This document shows, one piece after another, positions 61,960-64,000 of a DNA stretch of 64,000 nt. The DNA is taken from NCBI GenBank assembly GCA_021234535.1, contig CM037829.1, positions 28,554,962 through 28,618,961 of the forward strand. The letters run 5' to 3'. Positions within the stretch are counted from its first letter, which is position 1. Each line of letters opens with the position of its first letter. This DNA is from Stichopus chloronotus (lineage: Eukaryota; Echinodermata; Holothuroidea; Aspidochirotida; Stichopodidae). The position numbers were made by a program, and so were the translations under genes. Below the pieces are notes generated by a model, which saw only the letters and a program-made list of their open reading frames with translations, had not been told where the DNA came from and did no database searches.

Positions 61960-63304
61960 GTATTCTCATCCCTTCTTCACAGCTTGCAGAACCGTGTAGT
62001 GCAACTTGGGCATGAGGTACAGTACATCAAGGAATAGTCAGGACAAAGGAATTACTACGACAAAAGTTTGGTTTCCGGGAATAGATGAGTATGGTAACGA
62101 GACCATCGAGACATGCATTCCCTGTCGAGTGACACATGTCACCAATACCCAGCCATCACTGAACATGTCACCATCTCCTGAATCACTGTGGTCAGAACTC
62201 AGTGTAGCCTTCAAAGAGGAGGTAGGGTAGAACAAATAATATCTCCTTGTGGTCGTTGATGATTACCCAGTCATAGAGTTTGTAAGTTCAATATCCTCTA
62301 AAGCAGTGACACCAAAATTTGATTAAATATTCTCAATTTTTCGCATTTCTAAAGTAATCCATACAGATAATGGCCCACCATGCGACAGAGAAGATTTTGC
62401 TAGATTTGCAGCTCATCTTGTCTTTCAACACTGTAAGATCATGCCCAGGTGGCAACAAGCCAAATGGATCCCGGAGGGACTCATGAGAACCATCAAGAAA
62501 GTTAACCAGACAGCTAGAATGGAAAATAAGTGTGGACACCAAGCCCTTCAGGAACTCCTTCGACACTACAGAGCAACCACCAATCCTTCCACTGGCATGC
62601 TACCGTCCTCATTGCTCTTTCAATATGATGTTCGAACCAGACTCCCAGCTATGTCTGCTCATCAGGGAACAGGAGCAGATCAGACCAACAGAGAGCATGA
62701 TGTGATTGCCAAACAGTGTATGAAGTCCAAAGCAGAGACAATGAGAAACACTCAGTCAATCACCATCCAGTTCGGAGACACGGTGCTTGTCAAGCGAGAT
62801 GGCCACGTCATATCCAATGATCTATCGCCATTTGACCCTGACCCAAATACAGTTACAGGCGTAAATGGCAGCATGGTAACTGCCATACGACCTGAGAAAA
62901 CGATTACTAGACATGTTTCTTACTTTAAGCAGGTAACACTTGATCATAGTAACACTGCAGGTAACAACACAGGTAACCATGATAAAGTGATTGATATAGA
63001 TTCACCTGAACCACCAATTCAACACGACTATTGTAACCCGCCAAAATGTTTAAAGTCGTGTCAGGTCACCACCCGTGTACTTAAACAACTACGTTCTTAC
63101 ATACGAAACCTGAATGGCAAAGGTTCGGGCAAGGATGAAGTACCAGTGAACTCTCTCCTCAGTATAGGGCAAAGAAAGAAACCGAAAGGTAAAGATTCCG
63201 TTGAGAGTGTGATGTGCAGGCGACCTCTCCTCTCGAACTCGAGCTCCTCACATTTTCACTGGTTGAATGTCAAAAATTTGCTAGAACTGAATATGTCAAA
63301 CTGA
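61960..63304 (+). pseudogene. gypsy-type (Ty3-like) retroelement integrase relic
   Basis: This is the 3' part of a pol gene. In one frame, SLQNRVVQLGHE (about 61980-62020) is the start of the integrase zinc-binding region. After a frameshift, KVWFPGID and the CIPC cysteine pair follow. The catalytic core shows SVAF where VDF with the first catalytic Asp is expected, then YLLVVVDDY, TDNGPP with the second Asp (62366-62368) and the Glu (62474-62476) 35 residues between. The open part from 62441 has the YRATTNPSTG and RTRLP motifs and a GPY/F-like tail with VTRHVSYFK-like residues. In-frame stops lie at 62228-62230, 62237-62239 and 62324-62326. Reverse transcriptase and LTRs are not recognised. 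It is an old, dead copy. Confidence 0.88.
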
Positions 63305-64000
63305 TGTTTTCAAACCTTAATGAACATTCATCTGTTTTATTATTCACTATACAGAACTTCCATTCTTGTATAACTGATCTTTTGCAGTTATCTTATACTG
63401 TGCTTTGTTTATCTTTTATTTTGTTTTGCTGACACTGTACCTTTCACTCCTTTCTTGTCTTTGAGCAGTAAATATTCCCTGAAGCCACGAACTCTTAGTA
63501 TCACTTATTTTTCAAGCAAACACAAGTATTCAGCTTTTAACTCTTGTCACATTTGTTATTATATACTGGTTTCATTGGTGCTTGATGCGTGTTATATCTT
63601 GCAATTCGTTCTTTCACCTTGATATCATTTTATCAAAAGATGGGAGGGATGGAGCGTTTCAATCAAAGCAACTGTTGTACTCATTCTACTGTACATATTT
63701 ATGTAACCTTTGACTTATCCAGAACATGAAAACGAAAGAAATAAAGAAAGCAATAAAGCAAGCAACAGTAATAACATATTACGACATGCGTTTGTGATTA
63801 TGTGTCATCTCAATCTAGCATCACATCTAGTCACAAAACATTGCAGTCAGTACATCTATGCTTGGCTTAATGTTAGGCAAGAAAATAGATTGTGAAATGA
63901 AGGTGGCAGATTGGCAGTACACAACACAATGTCTATGATGGAATCTTGAGTCAATCACTTCCATAGAAGGAGAACACATAAAATACAATTTATTACCATA
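63305..64000. other. non-coding tail of the window
   Basis: No gene seen. The 3' LTR of the gypsy-type element could start just after its stop codon, but there is no second LTR copy in the window to compare with. Confidence 0.4.

Noticed and set aside
1..64000. CRISPR arrays, bacterial operons or prophage
   Set aside because: Codon-poor AT-rich DNA with introns and eukaryotic retroelements; the tandem arrays here have no spacer-repeat structure of the CRISPR kind.

Overview
The window is eukaryotic genomic DNA: AT-rich, with splice signals, no bacterial-style gene packing, and many decayed transposable elements. The mix of a Penelope-like element, a gypsy-type element, LINE tails, C/G-run-bearing inverted-repeat elements and a tandem family built on TGACCT half-sites points to a marine invertebrate. 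An echinoderm such as a sea cucumber is my best guess, but that is inference.

Only one cellular protein-coding gene is supported. It is a small Maf-type bZIP transcription factor on the minus strand with two coding exons (37395-37583 and 34278-34817) joined by a phase-0 intron of about 2.6 kb, giving a 242-residue protein. Its 3' UTR runs towards lower coordinates, with a first poly(A) signal near 33.75 kb. A candidate promoter with paired inverted CCAAT boxes lies near 37.96-38.0 kb.

Layout: 1-7.2 kb is non-coding with a fold-back short-unit repeat (2.9-3.2 kb) and a dispersed repeat (4.2 kb). At 7.4-8.4 kb is a decayed Penelope-like element: a GIY-YIG endonuclease relic spread over three frames, flanked by inverted copies of its own terminal sequence, one arm keeping a hammerhead-ribozyme-like core. 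At 9.6-10.5 kb is a degenerate repeat of about 38 bp. At 13.0-14.6 kb are two LINE 3' ends and a CRE-bearing dispersed repeat, whose second copy is at 23.7 kb. A small inverted-repeat transposon sits at 20.0-20.2 kb and a fold-back element at 28.4-28.6 kb. The maf gene fills about 33-38 kb. From 43 to 59 kb three arrays of one roughly 145-bp tandem family occur in the same orientation, each unit carrying a nuclear-receptor-like DR4+DR1 half-site cluster; the last array ends in a perfect hairpin. At 62.0-63.3 kb is a dead gypsy-type integrase relic.

The best candidates for something not yet described are the half-site arrays next to a bZIP regulator gene, the atypical N- and C-terminal extensions of the small Maf protein, the hairpin downstream of its stop codon, and the Penelope-like element with inverted termini. 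No complete new multi-gene system is visible.
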